Under the pieces are notes generated by a model. The model was not told the DNA's origin. It worked only from the letters and a program-made list of their open reading frames with translations, and did not search any database. A DNA stretch of 64,000 nucleotides from an uncultured Flavobacteriaceae bacterium (GTDB lineage: Bacteria; Bacteroidota; Bacteroidia; Flavobacteriales; Flavobacteriaceae). The position numbers were made by a program, and so were the translations under genes. Where the stretch lies: contig CALLUG010000010.1 in the NCBI GenBank assembly GCA_938011315.1, positions 56,087 to 120,086 of the forward strand, read 5' to 3'. This document shows positions 16,424 to 26,322 of the stretch, in pieces (position 1 is the stretch's first letter; the number at the start of each line of letters is the position of its first letter).

Positions 16424-19275
16424 GTACACAACCAGAACAAGTATTAGAAAATCAATTAGTAGCACAACTACAAAAGTTGAAGTACGAAAAAGTAGTAATT
16501 AAAGATGAAAAGGCTTTAACGGCTAACCTAAAAACACAGCTAGAAAAGCACAACAATATTACATTTTCAGCTAGTGAGTTTGAGCGTGTTTTAAATATCC
16601 TAAGCAAAGGTTCAGTTTTTGAAAAAGCAAAAACGCTACGTGCCAAACAACACATAGAGCGTGATAATGGCGACAATCTTTATTTTGAGTTTTTAAACAC
16701 AGATTTTTGGTGTCAAAATCAATTTCAGGTAACGCACCAAGTTACTATGGAAGGGAGTTACAAAAACCGCTATGATGTTACGTTGCTTATCAATGGTTTG
16801 CCATTGGTGCAAATAGAACTAAAGCGTAGAGGCTTAGAAATGAAAGAAGCCTTTAACCAAATAAACCGTTATCAAAGGCATTCTTTTGGTGCAAAATCGG
16901 CTTTGTTTCAATATGTACAAATTTTCATTATAAGCAATGGTGTAAACACAAAGTATTATGCCAATAACAGACACCAATCGTTTAAACAAACGTTTTATTG
17001 GACAGATAAAGACAATAAACGTCAAACTAATATTTTAAACGGTTTTACGAGCGATTTTTTAGAGCCTTGTCATATTTCAAAAATGATAAGCAAATACATT
17101 GTACTTAACGAAACACATAAAATACTAATGGTGCTTCGTCCCTACCAATTTTATGCCGTAGAAAATCTAGTAAACCAAGTAGAAAACTCCAACAACAACG
17201 CATACATTTGGCATACCACAGGTTCGGGCAAAACCTTAACATCTTTTAAGGCAAGTCAAATAATTATGAATATGCCACAGGTTAAAAAAGTGGTATTTGT
17301 GGTCGATAGAAAAGATTTAGATTACCAAATCACCAAAGAGTTTAACAGTTTTAACAAAGGCAGTATCGATGGTACAGACAATACCAAAGCCTTGGTAAAA
17401 CAGTTTTCGGACAACACTAAACTCATCGTTACAACCATACAAAAACTAAATACGGCAATTAGTAAAACCAAGTATTTAGCAAAGATGGAGAAACTACAAG
17501 ACGAACGAATTGTATTTATTTTTGATGAGTGCCACCGTTCGCAATTTGGCGATACACACAACAGAATAAAAGCCTTTTTTAACAACAACCAAATGTTTGG
17601 TTTTACAGGAACACCTATTTTTAAAGACAATGCCGTAAAAAACGAATTAGGAAAACGAACCACCAAAGAGCTGTTTGGCGAGTGTTTACATAAATATGTC
17701 ATTACAGATGCCATAAAAGATGAAAACGTACTCAAATTTTCGGTAGAATATGTGGGACGTTACAAACGCACAGCATCGGCAACCGAAATAGATATTGAAG
17801 TAGAAGACATCGACACGAAAGAGTTAATGGACAGCGAAGCTCGCTTAGAAAAAATAACCGATTATATCATAGCCAATCACAATCGTAAAACCCACCAAAA
17901 AGAATTTACAGGTATGTTTGCCGTAAGTGGGGTACAAAACTTGATAAAATATTACGATTTATTTCAGAAGAAAAAAGAAGAAGGCAAACACAGTTTAAAA
18001 ATTGCCACCATATTTAGCTACGTAGCCAATGAAGATGATGCAGATGCCAATGGATTTATTCCAGAAGAAGTATCAGTAGTAGAAGAAACACCTGCATTGT
18101 ATGGTATGAATGCACATTCTAGAGATAAATTGGACCAATATATTGTGGACTACAACACCATGTTTGGTACTAAATTTTCGACCAAAGACAGCCAATCGTT
18201 TTACAATTATTACAACGACATTTCTAAAAAAGTAAAAGAACGTAAAATTGATGTTTTATTGGTGGTCAATATGTTTCTAACAGGGTTTGACAGTCCGCCA
18301 TTAAATACGTTGTATGTAGATAAAAACCTAAAATATCACGGCTTAATACAAGCATACTCAAGAACCAACAGAATACTAAACGAACAAAAGTCGCAAGGAA
18401 ACATAGTTGTTTTTAGAAACCTAAAAAAAGCAACCGATGACGCCATAACCTTGTTTAGCAATAAAGAAGCTATTGAAGTCATCATAATGGAACCTTATAA
18501 TGATTATGTTTCAAAATTCAATGCATCTTTTATTGAATTCATAAAAATTACACCAACCGTAAATAGTGTCAACGATTTAATTTCGGAAGATGATGAGTTG
18601 GCATTTATTAAAACTTTCCGCCAATTAATGCGTATTAAAAACATTCTAAATGCGTTTTCAGATTTTAAATGGGAAGATTTAGCAATGAGCGAGCAACTTT
18701 TTGAAGATTATAAAAGCAAGTATTTGGACTTGTGGCAAAAAGTAAAAAATGATAATTCAGCTGAAAAAGTGTCTATTTTAGAAGACGTAGATTTTGAATT
18801 GGAATTAATCCACCGAGACGAAATCAATGTAAATTACATTATTCAGCTATTGATTAAACTAAAATCGGACACTCAAAAAGATGTAACAAAAACAGAACAG
18901 GAAATTAACAACTTGTTGAACACAGAAGTGAATTTAAGAAGTAAACGAGAATTAATACAGCAATTTATAGACGAGAATCTTCCAAAAATAGAAGATACAG
19001 ATGCTATTCCAGAAGCATTTGAAGTCTATTGGAATGAAGAGCAAAAGAAAGCGTTTAAGAAACTAACAGCAGAAGAAAATCTATCGGAAGAAAAAACGCA
19101 AAAACTGATAGAAAACTATCTGTATGCAGAACGTGAACCTTTGCGAGACGAAGTGTTGGAATTGATAGAAGGTGAAAAACCAAGCGTACTAAAACGAAAG
19201 AAATTAGGAGATAAAATACTAAAACAAATTGTTGAATTTGTAGATACATTTATAAACGGAATAACAGGAAACTAA
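16420..19275 (+). CDS. hsdR: Type I restriction-modification system, restriction/translocase subunit R
   Basis: HsdR translocates DNA with ATP and cleaves unmodified DNA far from the target site. The N-terminal nuclease domain has the PD-(D/E)xK signature in YDVTLL...VQIELKRR (near 130-136). The SF2 motor has Walker A TTGSGKT (about 266-272), DECH (about 369-372), the FTGTP motif, and a C-terminal helicase lobe with YSRTNR. A helical C-terminal region for HsdM contact follows. The length is 951 residues. The start codon is GTG, overlapping the TGA of the transposase gene as GTGA, which indicates translational coupling. All motifs are intact, so the system is probably active. Confidence 0.96.
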   Translation: MSTQPEQVLENQLVAQLQKLKYEKVVIKDEKALTANLKTQLEKHNNITFSASEFERVLNILSKGSVFEKAKTLRAKQHIERDNGDNLYFEFLNTDFWCQNQFQVTHQVTMEGSYKNRYDVTLLINGLPLVQIELKRRGLEMKEAFNQINRYQRHSFGAKSALFQYVQIFIISNGVNTKYYANNRHQSFKQTFYWTDKDNKRQTNILNGFTSDFLEPCHISKMISKYIVLNETHKILMVLRPYQFYAVENLVNQVENSNNNAYIWHTTGSGKTLTSFKASQIIMNMPQVKKVVFVVDRKDLDYQITKEFNSFNKGSIDGTDNTKALVKQFSDNTKLIVTTIQKLNTAISKTKYLAKMEKLQDERIVFIFDECHRSQFGDTHNRIKAFFNNNQMFGFTGTPIFKDNAVKNELGKRTTKELFGECLHKYVITDAIKDENVLKFSVEYVGRYKRTASATEIDIEVEDIDTKELMDSEARLEKITDYIIANHNRKTHQKEFTGMFAVSGVQNLIKYYDLFQKKKEEGKHSLKIATIFSYVANEDDADANGFIPEEVSVVEETPALYGMNAHSRDKLDQYIVDYNTMFGTKFSTKDSQSFYNYYNDISKKVKERKIDVLLVVNMFLTGFDSPPLNTLYVDKNLKYHGLIQAYSRTNRILNEQKSQGNIVVFRNLKKATDDAITLFSNKEAIEVIIMEPYNDYVSKFNASFIEFIKITPTVNSVNDLISEDDELAFIKTFRQLMRIKNILNAFSDFKWEDLAMSEQLFEDYKSKYLDLWQKVKNDNSAEKVSILEDVDFELELIHRDEINVNYIIQLLIKLKSDTQKDVTKTEQEINNLLNTEVNLRSKRELIQQFIDENLPKIEDTDAIPEAFEVYWNEEQKKAFKKLTAEENLSEEKTQKLIENYLYAEREPLRDEVLELIEGEKPSVLKRKKLGDKILKQIVEFVDTFINGITGN

Positions 19276-19327
19276 GGGAATAACTGGCTAGCGCTCAAAA
19301 ACCAATCACACAAGCCAAAACGTGTTA

Positions 19328-19490
19328 ATACCAATTATTGCCCAAAATAAGCCATATAGATCGTTTCTATTGCGTCTATATATCACTATAAAACCTAAAC
19401 GTAGCTAAGGCTATGTTTAGGTTTTCTATTTTGTATAAACACAGTATATTCCAAATTATTTACGACTCATTTTGAATAATAACTGGTGTA
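19328..19490 (+). repeat. Dispersed palindromic repeat, copy C (right edge of restriction island)
   Basis: A complete 163-bp copy, in the same orientation as copy B and nearly identical to it over the first ~115 bases. The left end ATACCAATTATTG pairs with the right end AATAACTGGTGTA. The central stem AAACCTAAACGTAGC / GCTATGTTTAGGTTT is followed by TTCTATTTT. It begins 53 bases after the hsdR stop and may terminate the operon. Confidence 0.9.
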
Positions 19491-19548
19491 AGTATTTATT
19501 ACCAGTCCTAACTTTTTAGATACTAGATCGTTGAGATAAATAGTGAAT

Positions 19549-19890
19549 TTAAATAATATCAAGTATAAGCTCTGGAGGCCTGCCAATAACTGCTTTATCG
19601 TGATGTATTACTATTGGTCTTTGAATTAGTTTAGGATGTTTTAGCATAATATCTATAATTTCCGAATCGGTAAGCTTACGACCCTTATAGTCTGCCTTCC
19701 ATATAGTCTCTTCTTTGCGAACTAGTTGTATTGGGCTAATGTTTAGTAGTGCTATAATATGTGTAAGTTCTTCTTTGTCTAGACTGTCTTCTAAGTATTT
19801 TACAACTTCAAACTTTTTTCCAGACTTATTAAGGAGGTCTAAACCACATCTGGACTTACTGCATCGACTATTATGGTATATTTTAATCAT
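19549..19890 (-). CDS. arsC: ArsC-family arsenate reductase-like protein
   Basis: This small thioredoxin-fold protein belongs to the glutaredoxin-dependent ArsC family. The 113 residues begin with IYHNSRCSKSR, which places the nucleophilic Cys near position 9-10. RKEETIWK and QRPIVIHHDKAVIGRPPE supply the family arginines. The family reduces arsenate to arsenite, but many members such as YffB-like proteins have other roles. There are no ars transport or regulatory genes nearby, so the arsenate function is inferred. It is a single minus-strand gene after the amidohydrolase pair. Confidence 0.82.
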   Translation of the reverse strand: MIKIYHNSRCSKSRCGLDLLNKSGKKFEVVKYLEDSLDKEELTHIIALLNISPIQLVRKEETIWKADYKGRKLTDSEIIDIMLKHPKLIQRPIVIHHDKAVIGRPPELILDII

Positions 19891-19915
19891 AATTATATTA
19901 GAGTCTAAAACACTG

Positions 19916-21205
19916 TTATTGTTGAGTTTTGTATTTATTACTATAGCGTTTCCAAAGTTCTGTTTGGTGTGTTTCTAAACTAACAGACCTGCCGTTAATA
20001 TAAGCATGTGTTAGTTTGTTTGTTCGCATATCTAAGGCGTCTCCTTCGCTAATAAAAAGGGTTGCAGCTTTACCTACTTCTAGTGTTCCCAATTGCTTAT
20101 CTATTCCTAGTATTTTTGCAGTGTTGGAGGTAATTAACTTTAAGGCGTCTTCTTTGCTTAAGCCTTCTCTTGCTGCTGTACCTGCATAAAAAGGTAAATT
20201 TCGTGTTTGGAAGTTAGATACCGCCCCTGTATGTATCCCAACTAATATTCCTGCATCCATTAGCAATTTAGGAAACCTGTAGGGCAAGTCGTAATCGTCA
20301 TCGCTAGAGTTGGGTAAACGATGAGTTTGATCTATTAGGACAGGGATGTTATTTTCTTTTAGCACATCCACTACCTTATAAGCTTCGTAGCCTCCTATTA
20401 TTACCAAATTACTAATGGCATTATGTTTAGCAAAAGCAATAGCATCAATAATCCCTTTTTCGCTGTTTACGTTCAAAAATAATTTTTGACTACCGTCGTA
20501 CAATCCTTTCATCGCTTCAAAAGGAATGTTTTTAATATGTTTAGGGCCTTTTAAGTAGGCTTTACTGTCCTTTATAAAAGTATTTAGCTCCTCTATTTGC
20601 TTAGTGTAGTTTGTGTTTAATTTTAGAGTTGGATCTTCGCCTAGCCACCAACGACCTCTAGCAAAAGGATTGGGCCAATTAAGGTGTATGCCATCGTTTA
20701 TTTTTATAGCGGCATCTTCCCAGTTCCAAGCGTCTAGTTGTACTATAGATGAGGTTCCGGAAATTCGACCTCCTTTTGGGGAGATTTGTGCTACTAGAAC
20801 ACCGTTTGGCCTCATAGACTCTACAACTTTGGATTCGGCATTGTAAGCAATTAAACTTCTAACGTGGGGTATTATTCCTCCAATTTCGTTAGCATCATTA
20901 CTTGCTCTTACGGCATTAACCTCTATTAGTCCTAAAGAGGAATTGGCGGTTATAAAGCCTGGATACACATGCTTTCCTTTAGCATTGATAACAGTTCCTT
21001 TAGGTGTTCCGTTGGCGTTGATGCCTTGTATCTTTCCGTTTTCTACAATAATAACACTGTTTTCGAGTACTGTGCCATTTCCAATATGTGCTGTAGCACC
21101 AACAATAGAAAATGTTTCTGTTTGCGCTGCGCCAGGAGTTTGTTGTGCGCTAATTGCAGAGTGACTTAGTATTAAAAAGGAGATTGTATATATAAGTTGT
21201 TTCAT
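19916..21205 (-). CDS. Periplasmic amidohydrolase-like protein lacking the metal-binding HxH
   Basis: The 429-residue exported protein (signal peptide to about residue 20, ISAQQ) has the composite amidohydrolase fold of imidazolonepropionase-like enzymes. A beta-sandwich start (VIVENGKIQGI), the barrel entry VYPGFITANSSLG and the closing sandwich LGTLEVGKAATLFISEGD are visible. Where active members carry HxH after the first strand, this one has TANSSLG, so the binuclear metal site is probably lost. It resembles the N-terminal half of the next gene, with which it forms an operon (19-base gap). It may be a non-catalytic partner or subunit. Confidence 0.8.
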   Translation of the reverse strand: MKQLIYTISFLILSHSAISAQQTPGAAQTETFSIVGATAHIGNGTVLENSVIIVENGKIQGINANGTPKGTVINAKGKHVYPGFITANSSLGLIEVNAVRASNDANEIGGIIPHVRSLIAYNAESKVVESMRPNGVLVAQISPKGGRISGTSSIVQLDAWNWEDAAIKINDGIHLNWPNPFARGRWWLGEDPTLKLNTNYTKQIEELNTFIKDSKAYLKGPKHIKNIPFEAMKGLYDGSQKLFLNVNSEKGIIDAIAFAKHNAISNLVIIGGYEAYKVVDVLKENNIPVLIDQTHRLPNSSDDDYDLPYRFPKLLMDAGILVGIHTGAVSNFQTRNLPFYAGTAAREGLSKEDALKLITSNTAKILGIDKQLGTLEVGKAATLFISEGDALDMRTNKLTHAYINGRSVSLETHQTELWKRYSNKYKTQQ

Positions 21206-21224
21206 TGATTTACGGTTTAAAAAA

Positions 21225-24185
21225 TTATTCAGAATCGCAGTGTAGTTGTTTCTTTTCTAGTGCTTTTATAGGTTGTGTTTTTAACCCTTTATTTTTATCT
21301 TGAAGCATCATTTTTAATAGCATTGTTTTTTCTGCTTTCATGTTTGCTCTAAGTTGTGTGTCTCGCTGCAAATCAAAATACACAGCACCTTCAATAATCG
21401 TTTTTTCTGCTTTGGCGTAGATAGACATAGGGTGGTCAGTCCATAATACCACATCGGCATCTTTACCAATTTTAATACTTCCAACACGGTCGTCTAGGTG
21501 CAGTAGCTTGGCGGGATTAAGGGTTACAAATTTCCAAGCATCCACTTCATTAACACCGCCATACTTTACAGTCTTGGCTGCTTCTTGGTTTAAACGGCGT
21601 GACATTTCTGCATCATCACTATTTATGGCTACCGTTATGCCTGCATTGTGCATAATTGCAGCATTGTAGGGAATAGCGTCGTTTACCTCAAACTTATAGG
21701 CCCACCAATCGCTAAAGGTCGATCCGCCCACACCATGGGCTTTCATTTTGTCGGCAACTTTATAGCCCTCAAGAATATGTGTAAAAGTATTTATTTTGAA
21801 ATTGAATTGTTCTGCAACTTTCATAAGCATATTAATTTCACTTTGCACATAAGAGTGGCAACTAATAAAGCGTTCTCCATTTAAGATTTCGACCAGCACT
21901 TCCATTTCTGTGTCTTTGCGATAAGGTTGTCCGCTCTTTTTTAAGGCTTCATAGTGTTTTGCTCTTGTAAAGTAATCTACAAACACTTGCTCTACGCCCA
22001 TTCTAGATTGAGGGAAGCGTATCGTTTGGTTGTCGCCCCAGTTGGATTGCTTTACGTTTTCGCCTAGCGCAAATTTTATGAATTTTGGAGAGTTTTTGTA
22101 AATTAAATTTTTTGCAGATTCGCCCCATTTTAGTTTAATAATAGCCGATCGCCCACCAATAGGGTTTGCAGAACCGTGTAGGATTTGAATAGAGGTAACG
22201 CCTCCTGCTAAGTTTCTATAAATGTCAATATCGTCTGGATCAACCGCGTCTTCAATACTTACTTCGGCAGTAGAGTTATGACCACTTTCATTAACGCTAG
22301 ATGTTGCAATATGCGAATGCTCATCTATAATACCTGCGGTTAGGTGTTTTCCGGTAGCATCAATTATTTTAGCTTTTTTAGTATTTAGGTTTTTCCCTAT
22401 GGCTTCAATTTTACCATTTTTTATTAAAACATCGGTATTTTTTAAAATTCCTTCTGCCTCACCAGTCCAAACCGTTGCATTTTTAAATAGCATTGTTTCT
22501 TGTTTGGGCAGGCTATTAAAACCGTATGCTGTGTTTGGGTAGGTTACAGGAAGCATATTGGGTTTTGTATTGTCTTTATCTTTTTTCTCTTTTTTAGAGT
22601 CTGATTTTGATGTTTTTTTAGCTATAAAGGAGGTTTCTTTTCCATTTGGGAGTGTTGCTTTACCTTTTAAGTTGTCGGCATCTGTAACTCTAGAGGATAG
22701 GCGAATAAATTCTTTTTTAGAGGCCTCTGGGCTAGTTAGCACTAGGTTTACCCAACTGTCTGCATAAGTTAGTTTGGCGCCTATGGTGTTTGCCCCGCTT
22801 TTTACTTTAACATTTGGGCTACTAATACTGCCAGTAATTTCTATTTGGTAGGTAACAGCATTAATTGTGCTGCTGTAATTGCCCCTTATGTCTTTAACAT
22901 CCATAGACTCGATTAAGGTTTTGTCGCCTTTTACCCAGTTTTCATAAAGTGTGGTTTCTTTGTCAAAAATATCTCCGGAGGTAATTAAAAAATTTGCAAA
23001 TGCACCATTTTTAAGCACTCCTATAAGATCTTGTTTTCCTAGTATTTTGGCAGGCATGGTTGTTAGAGCTTCCAAGGCTTTAGTTTTGTCTAGACCGTAG
23101 TTAATGGCTTTTAGGATATTTTCTTTTAGTTCTGTAGGAGATTTTAACTGGTGTGTGGTAAAGGCAAAAGGAATGTTGTTATCTGCTAACGCCTTTGGGT
23201 TGTAGGCTTTTTGGTTCCATTCTTTCATATCTGCAATGCTCAATGCGTTTGCTAAAAATGTATTTTCAACATCGTAAGCTTTTGGAAAGTTGACAGGGAG
23301 AATATAGGTAGCGTTTGTTGCTTTAATTTCAGAAAGACGTTCGTATTCATCGCCACCACCAACAATAACGTATTGAATACCAAACTCGTCGCCTACATTG
23401 TCTACTCGCACGTCGTTAAGTTTGTTTCCTGCTTCAATAATTTGAACTAAATTTTGATTAGCGATTAGGGCTTCTAATGATCTATCCTTTCCTGTGGTAT
23501 TTCCTTTAGCATACCAGTCTGCATCATGATACATTTGTCTAAGCAGGGCAGTAGTTCCCATTATAGACGAGGGATACACTTGTGCCGACGTTACACTTTT
23601 GCTTAACGATAAGTATTGCCCCGAACGACCGTCTAAAATACGTTCGGCATCGCCACCTTTATTTGTTAAAGCAATTAACGCCCCTGTACCTCTTACAACA
23701 CCATCTTGCACATGAGTATTAACAAGACCAAAACCTGCTTTTTTTAAGTCTTTGGCTGTTTTGTTATCAAAACTAAATTTATCGACGGCGTTTTGCTCTG
23801 GCATAATATGGTCATTCCAGTAAAAACCTTCGCGACTAGCGTCGTATTGTGGGCGACCATTGTTGCTTTGACGTTGTGGCGATTTTACACCAAACTTAGA
23901 ATACACATCGATAAAAGAAGGGTATATACTTTTGCCTTCTAAATTAACAACAACAGCGTTTGATGGTATTTTAACAGAAGGTCCTGTAGCCGCTACTTTA
24001 CCATCTTTAATGAGCAAAGTTCCTTTTTTTATAACCTGTGTTGGTGTGACATAAATTTTAGCATTTGTAAATGCAGTATAATTTGTGTTTTTTGATTTTA
24101 CACCGTCGTTTTTAGGAAAGTACTCTTGGGCAGATATTGTGTAGGTACACAAGAGTATTATTGCAAAAATATATTTTTTTATCAT
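21225..24185 (-). CDS. Two-domain periplasmic amidohydrolase (one degenerate, one intact module)
   Basis: The 986-residue protein has a signal peptide (to about residue 19, TISAQ). It fuses two amidohydrolase modules joined by a Lys/Asp-rich linker near 535-550. The first (about 30-420) has FIDVYSKFG where HxH is expected and looks inactive. The second (about 565-960) keeps DEHSH near 620, SCHSY near 774, FTHILEG, and the conserved Asp in NSDDAEMSR near 853, so it is probably a working metal hydrolase of the imidazolonepropionase-like group. Substrate unknown. It is the first gene of a two-gene operon with 19916-21205. Confidence 0.85.
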   Translation of the reverse strand: MIKKYIFAIILLCTYTISAQEYFPKNDGVKSKNTNYTAFTNAKIYVTPTQVIKKGTLLIKDGKVAATGPSVKIPSNAVVVNLEGKSIYPSFIDVYSKFGVKSPQRQSNNGRPQYDASREGFYWNDHIMPEQNAVDKFSFDNKTAKDLKKAGFGLVNTHVQDGVVRGTGALIALTNKGGDAERILDGRSGQYLSLSKSVTSAQVYPSSIMGTTALLRQMYHDADWYAKGNTTGKDRSLEALIANQNLVQIIEAGNKLNDVRVDNVGDEFGIQYVIVGGGDEYERLSEIKATNATYILPVNFPKAYDVENTFLANALSIADMKEWNQKAYNPKALADNNIPFAFTTHQLKSPTELKENILKAINYGLDKTKALEALTTMPAKILGKQDLIGVLKNGAFANFLITSGDIFDKETTLYENWVKGDKTLIESMDVKDIRGNYSSTINAVTYQIEITGSISSPNVKVKSGANTIGAKLTYADSWVNLVLTSPEASKKEFIRLSSRVTDADNLKGKATLPNGKETSFIAKKTSKSDSKKEKKDKDNTKPNMLPVTYPNTAYGFNSLPKQETMLFKNATVWTGEAEGILKNTDVLIKNGKIEAIGKNLNTKKAKIIDATGKHLTAGIIDEHSHIATSSVNESGHNSTAEVSIEDAVDPDDIDIYRNLAGGVTSIQILHGSANPIGGRSAIIKLKWGESAKNLIYKNSPKFIKFALGENVKQSNWGDNQTIRFPQSRMGVEQVFVDYFTRAKHYEALKKSGQPYRKDTEMEVLVEILNGERFISCHSYVQSEINMLMKVAEQFNFKINTFTHILEGYKVADKMKAHGVGGSTFSDWWAYKFEVNDAIPYNAAIMHNAGITVAINSDDAEMSRRLNQEAAKTVKYGGVNEVDAWKFVTLNPAKLLHLDDRVGSIKIGKDADVVLWTDHPMSIYAKAEKTIIEGAVYFDLQRDTQLRANMKAEKTMLLKMMLQDKNKGLKTQPIKALEKKQLHCDSE

Positions 24186-24265
24186 GTTTTAGGTCGTAAA
24201 AGTTAGTAGCTTTAAAGATACTGATTTATACAATGTAAGAGAAAGCTTATGTTTTTTTTAACATT

Positions 24266-25333
24266 TTATAATTCTTTGTCTTTAAAATAATTTACGAGCA
24301 GGGCAACAACATAGCTATAGCTTTTAATGCCTTTACTTTGTTTATTGGCTTTTAAAAAAGTATTATAACTGGATTTGAATAATGGTTCCAAAGGATTTTC
24401 ATAAGCATCCCAAAAATCGCGAGATTCTTGGTAGTTTTTACGAATGCCGCTATTAATGGATTTTGCTAAAGTTGCATATTGTTTTCGGTCTCTTCGGTAA
24501 ACTTCATTAAGACAATCTTTTAAGGCAGAGACATAGCCAGAGTACTTAAAGTATAAGTTGTTGTTATAAATTGCAGCTAGATTACCAATAAAGTTTGTTT
24601 CGTTTTCTGCCGCATAACCTATTTGGTGCGCTTGTTCGTGGCATATCGTATCGGGGAGTTGGTAGAGTGGAGTAAGGTAATTAACCTGTGCCTCGTTAGT
24701 AAAAGGATTAATATAGCCACTAAACCCCATATAGGCTTGTGGTAAGCTGTACAAACAAAGTTTTGTGCTTGTCGTGTTGTGTGCTAGTTTTGGATGTTGC
24801 TGAGCTAAAGCCTTATAGCCATTGGCACTTTTTTGTAATAATTCTTTTCTGCTATAAGGAACACTTACTTGTAGCGTATCGTTTTTTGTGATGCTAAAAT
24901 GAATGGCATTCGATTTTGAAATTAATTTTTTTGTGACCTCCGTAAGCATTTCGGTAGTATAGGCAGTTGATATATTGAGTGTCTTGTGTATGGGGAGACG
25001 ATAGTAATTCATCCCCCAAAAAAAGTAAAAAGCAAAAAATACCAGTGCTACAGCAAAAAAAACATCAATTAACCACGCCTTAAAGTCCTTAATAATACGT
25101 TTTCTATTTACAATTAACCAGCGTACACTATAAAGCAATACCCCTCCCAATATTAAATCGCCAACCGAAAAAGGAATCCAGCCTAATAAATAGCGTAATA
25201 CTCTTGAGGTAAAAGGATAAATGCCATGGCTGTAATAACGCTCTATAGCTTCGGGATACTTGGATGCTAGTTGTATTAACGCATATTGCGGAATAAGGCT
25301 AAATGCAATAATTACTTTTATTTTTTGAAGCAT
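24266..25333 (-). CDS. DUF3810-family membrane zinc-protease-like protein
   Basis: The 355-residue protein begins with up to three hydrophobic segments (about residues 5-25, 45-70 and 80-105). A soluble domain follows with the zincin motif HEQAH at 232-236 and a downstream ENETNF acidic segment. This is the pattern of the DUF3810 family of Bacteroidota and Firmicutes. Function is not established; a membrane-associated peptidase is a reasonable inference. A consensus -7 box ends 4 bases upstream of its ATG. It is not obviously part of an operon. Confidence 0.82.
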   Translation of the reverse strand: MLQKIKVIIAFSLIPQYALIQLASKYPEAIERYYSHGIYPFTSRVLRYLLGWIPFSVGDLILGGVLLYSVRWLIVNRKRIIKDFKAWLIDVFFAVALVFFAFYFFWGMNYYRLPIHKTLNISTAYTTEMLTEVTKKLISKSNAIHFSITKNDTLQVSVPYSRKELLQKSANGYKALAQQHPKLAHNTTSTKLCLYSLPQAYMGFSGYINPFTNEAQVNYLTPLYQLPDTICHEQAHQIGYAAENETNFIGNLAAIYNNNLYFKYSGYVSALKDCLNEVYRRDRKQYATLAKSINSGIRKNYQESRDFWDAYENPLEPLFKSSYNTFLKANKQSKGIKSYSYVVALLVNYFKDKEL

Positions 25334-25337
25334 ACTT

Positions 25338-25345
25338 CAAAAATA
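25338..25345 (-). promoter_or_regulatory. -7 promoter box of the DUF3810 gene, implying a leaderless mRNA
   Basis: On the minus strand TATTTTTG matches TAnnTTTG and is followed by four bases and then ATG, the same spacing as at rluF and at 48977-48984. Confidence 0.45.
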
Positions 25346-25393
25346 AGTAAATGTTTTATAAATTATTAGTCTATTTTGTTCAATAGTTTAATA

Positions 25394-25554
25394 ATACCAA
25401 TTATGACTTAAAATAAACGATATCATTCGTTTCTATTACGTCTATATATCACTATAAAACCGAAACATAACTAAGGCTATATTTAGGTTTTCTATGTCAT
25501 CGAAACATTATATTCTAAACTACTTATAACTGATTTTAAATAACAACTGGTATA
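25394..25554 (+). repeat. Dispersed palindromic repeat, copy D
   Basis: A complete ~161-bp copy between the FKBP and DUF3810 genes, with ends ATACCAATTATGAC and TAACAACTGGTAT. The central palindrome has decayed (AAACCGAAACATAAC / GCTATATTTAGGTTT). It is more similar to copies E and F than to B and C. Confidence 0.88.
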
Positions 25555-25586
25555 AAAAAGAGGTCTGAATAGCATTCAGACCTCTT
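25553..25586 (-). terminator. Terminator of the FKBP gene
   Basis: A perfect 13-bp stem (25558-25570 with 25574-25586) has a 3-base loop. On the minus strand it is followed by a T run. It lies 29 bases beyond the stop. Confidence 0.9.
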
Positions 25587-25614
25587 AGGCAATAATTTAT
25601 GACTAGTAAATCGT

Positions 25615-26322
25615 TTAGTTGACTTTAAGTAACTCTATTTCAAAAACCAAAGGCATAAAAGGTTTAATAGGACTTCCTGGTCTTGGGTTTGCACCGTATG
25701 CTAATTCTTGTGGGATAAAAAATTTGTATTTAGCCCCTTCTTTCATTAGTTGCACGCCTTCTGTCCAGCCACGAATAACCCCATTTAGAGCAAAGGTAGC
25801 AGAGTCGTTACTATCAAACTCAGTACCGTCTGGCGTTGTTCCTTTGTATGCTACAGTAACATTTGCTGTTGGCCCTTCAGGTTTTTTTCCTTTTCCTTCT
25901 TTTACAACCATATATTGTAAACCACTAGCAGTTACTTTTACGCCATTTTTAGATTTGTTTGCTTCCAAAAAGTCTAAGCCTTCCTTTTTTACATCATTAT
26001 ATTGAGTTTCTAACTCTTTTGTTCTTTTAGCCTGCTGTCTTTCTTGAATTTTTTTACCAAAAGCTTGTAGGATAGTTTGAACATTATCTTCAGGAATTTT
26101 TAAATCCGTAGAGTCTGCAACGGCTAAAAAACCCGCTACAAAGGCATCGACGTTAAATTCTGGGACTTGAGTTAGTAAGTTTTTTGATTGGTTAATACCT
26201 ACTGCATAACTTACAGAGTCGATATTTGTAGTTAAACTTATGTTTGCTCCTGTTCTTGCACCATTGTTGCATGAGAAAAATAATGCTACGACTAAAATTG
26301 CGAATACTATTCTTGTTTTCAT
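25615..26322 (-). CDS. FKBP-type peptidyl-prolyl isomerase lipoprotein
   Basis: The 235-residue protein speeds cis-trans proline isomerisation and is probably a periplasmic folding helper. A lipoprotein signal ends at LFFSC (Cys18). An FKBP-N dimerisation domain follows (about 30-120, SYAVGINQSKNL). The FKBP-C domain (about 130-233) has GLQYMVVKEGKGKKP, GTEFDSN, VIRGWTEGVQLMKEG and IPQELAYG. The layout matches the FkpA/Mip class. The gene is divergent from pepD, with a 156-base shared upstream region. Confidence 0.93.
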   Translation of the reverse strand: MKTRIVFAILVVALFFSCNNGARTGANISLTTNIDSVSYAVGINQSKNLLTQVPEFNVDAFVAGFLAVADSTDLKIPEDNVQTILQAFGKKIQERQQAKRTKELETQYNDVKKEGLDFLEANKSKNGVKVTASGLQYMVVKEGKGKKPEGPTANVTVAYKGTTPDGTEFDSNDSATFALNGVIRGWTEGVQLMKEGAKYKFFIPQELAYGANPRPGSPIKPFMPLVFEIELLKVN

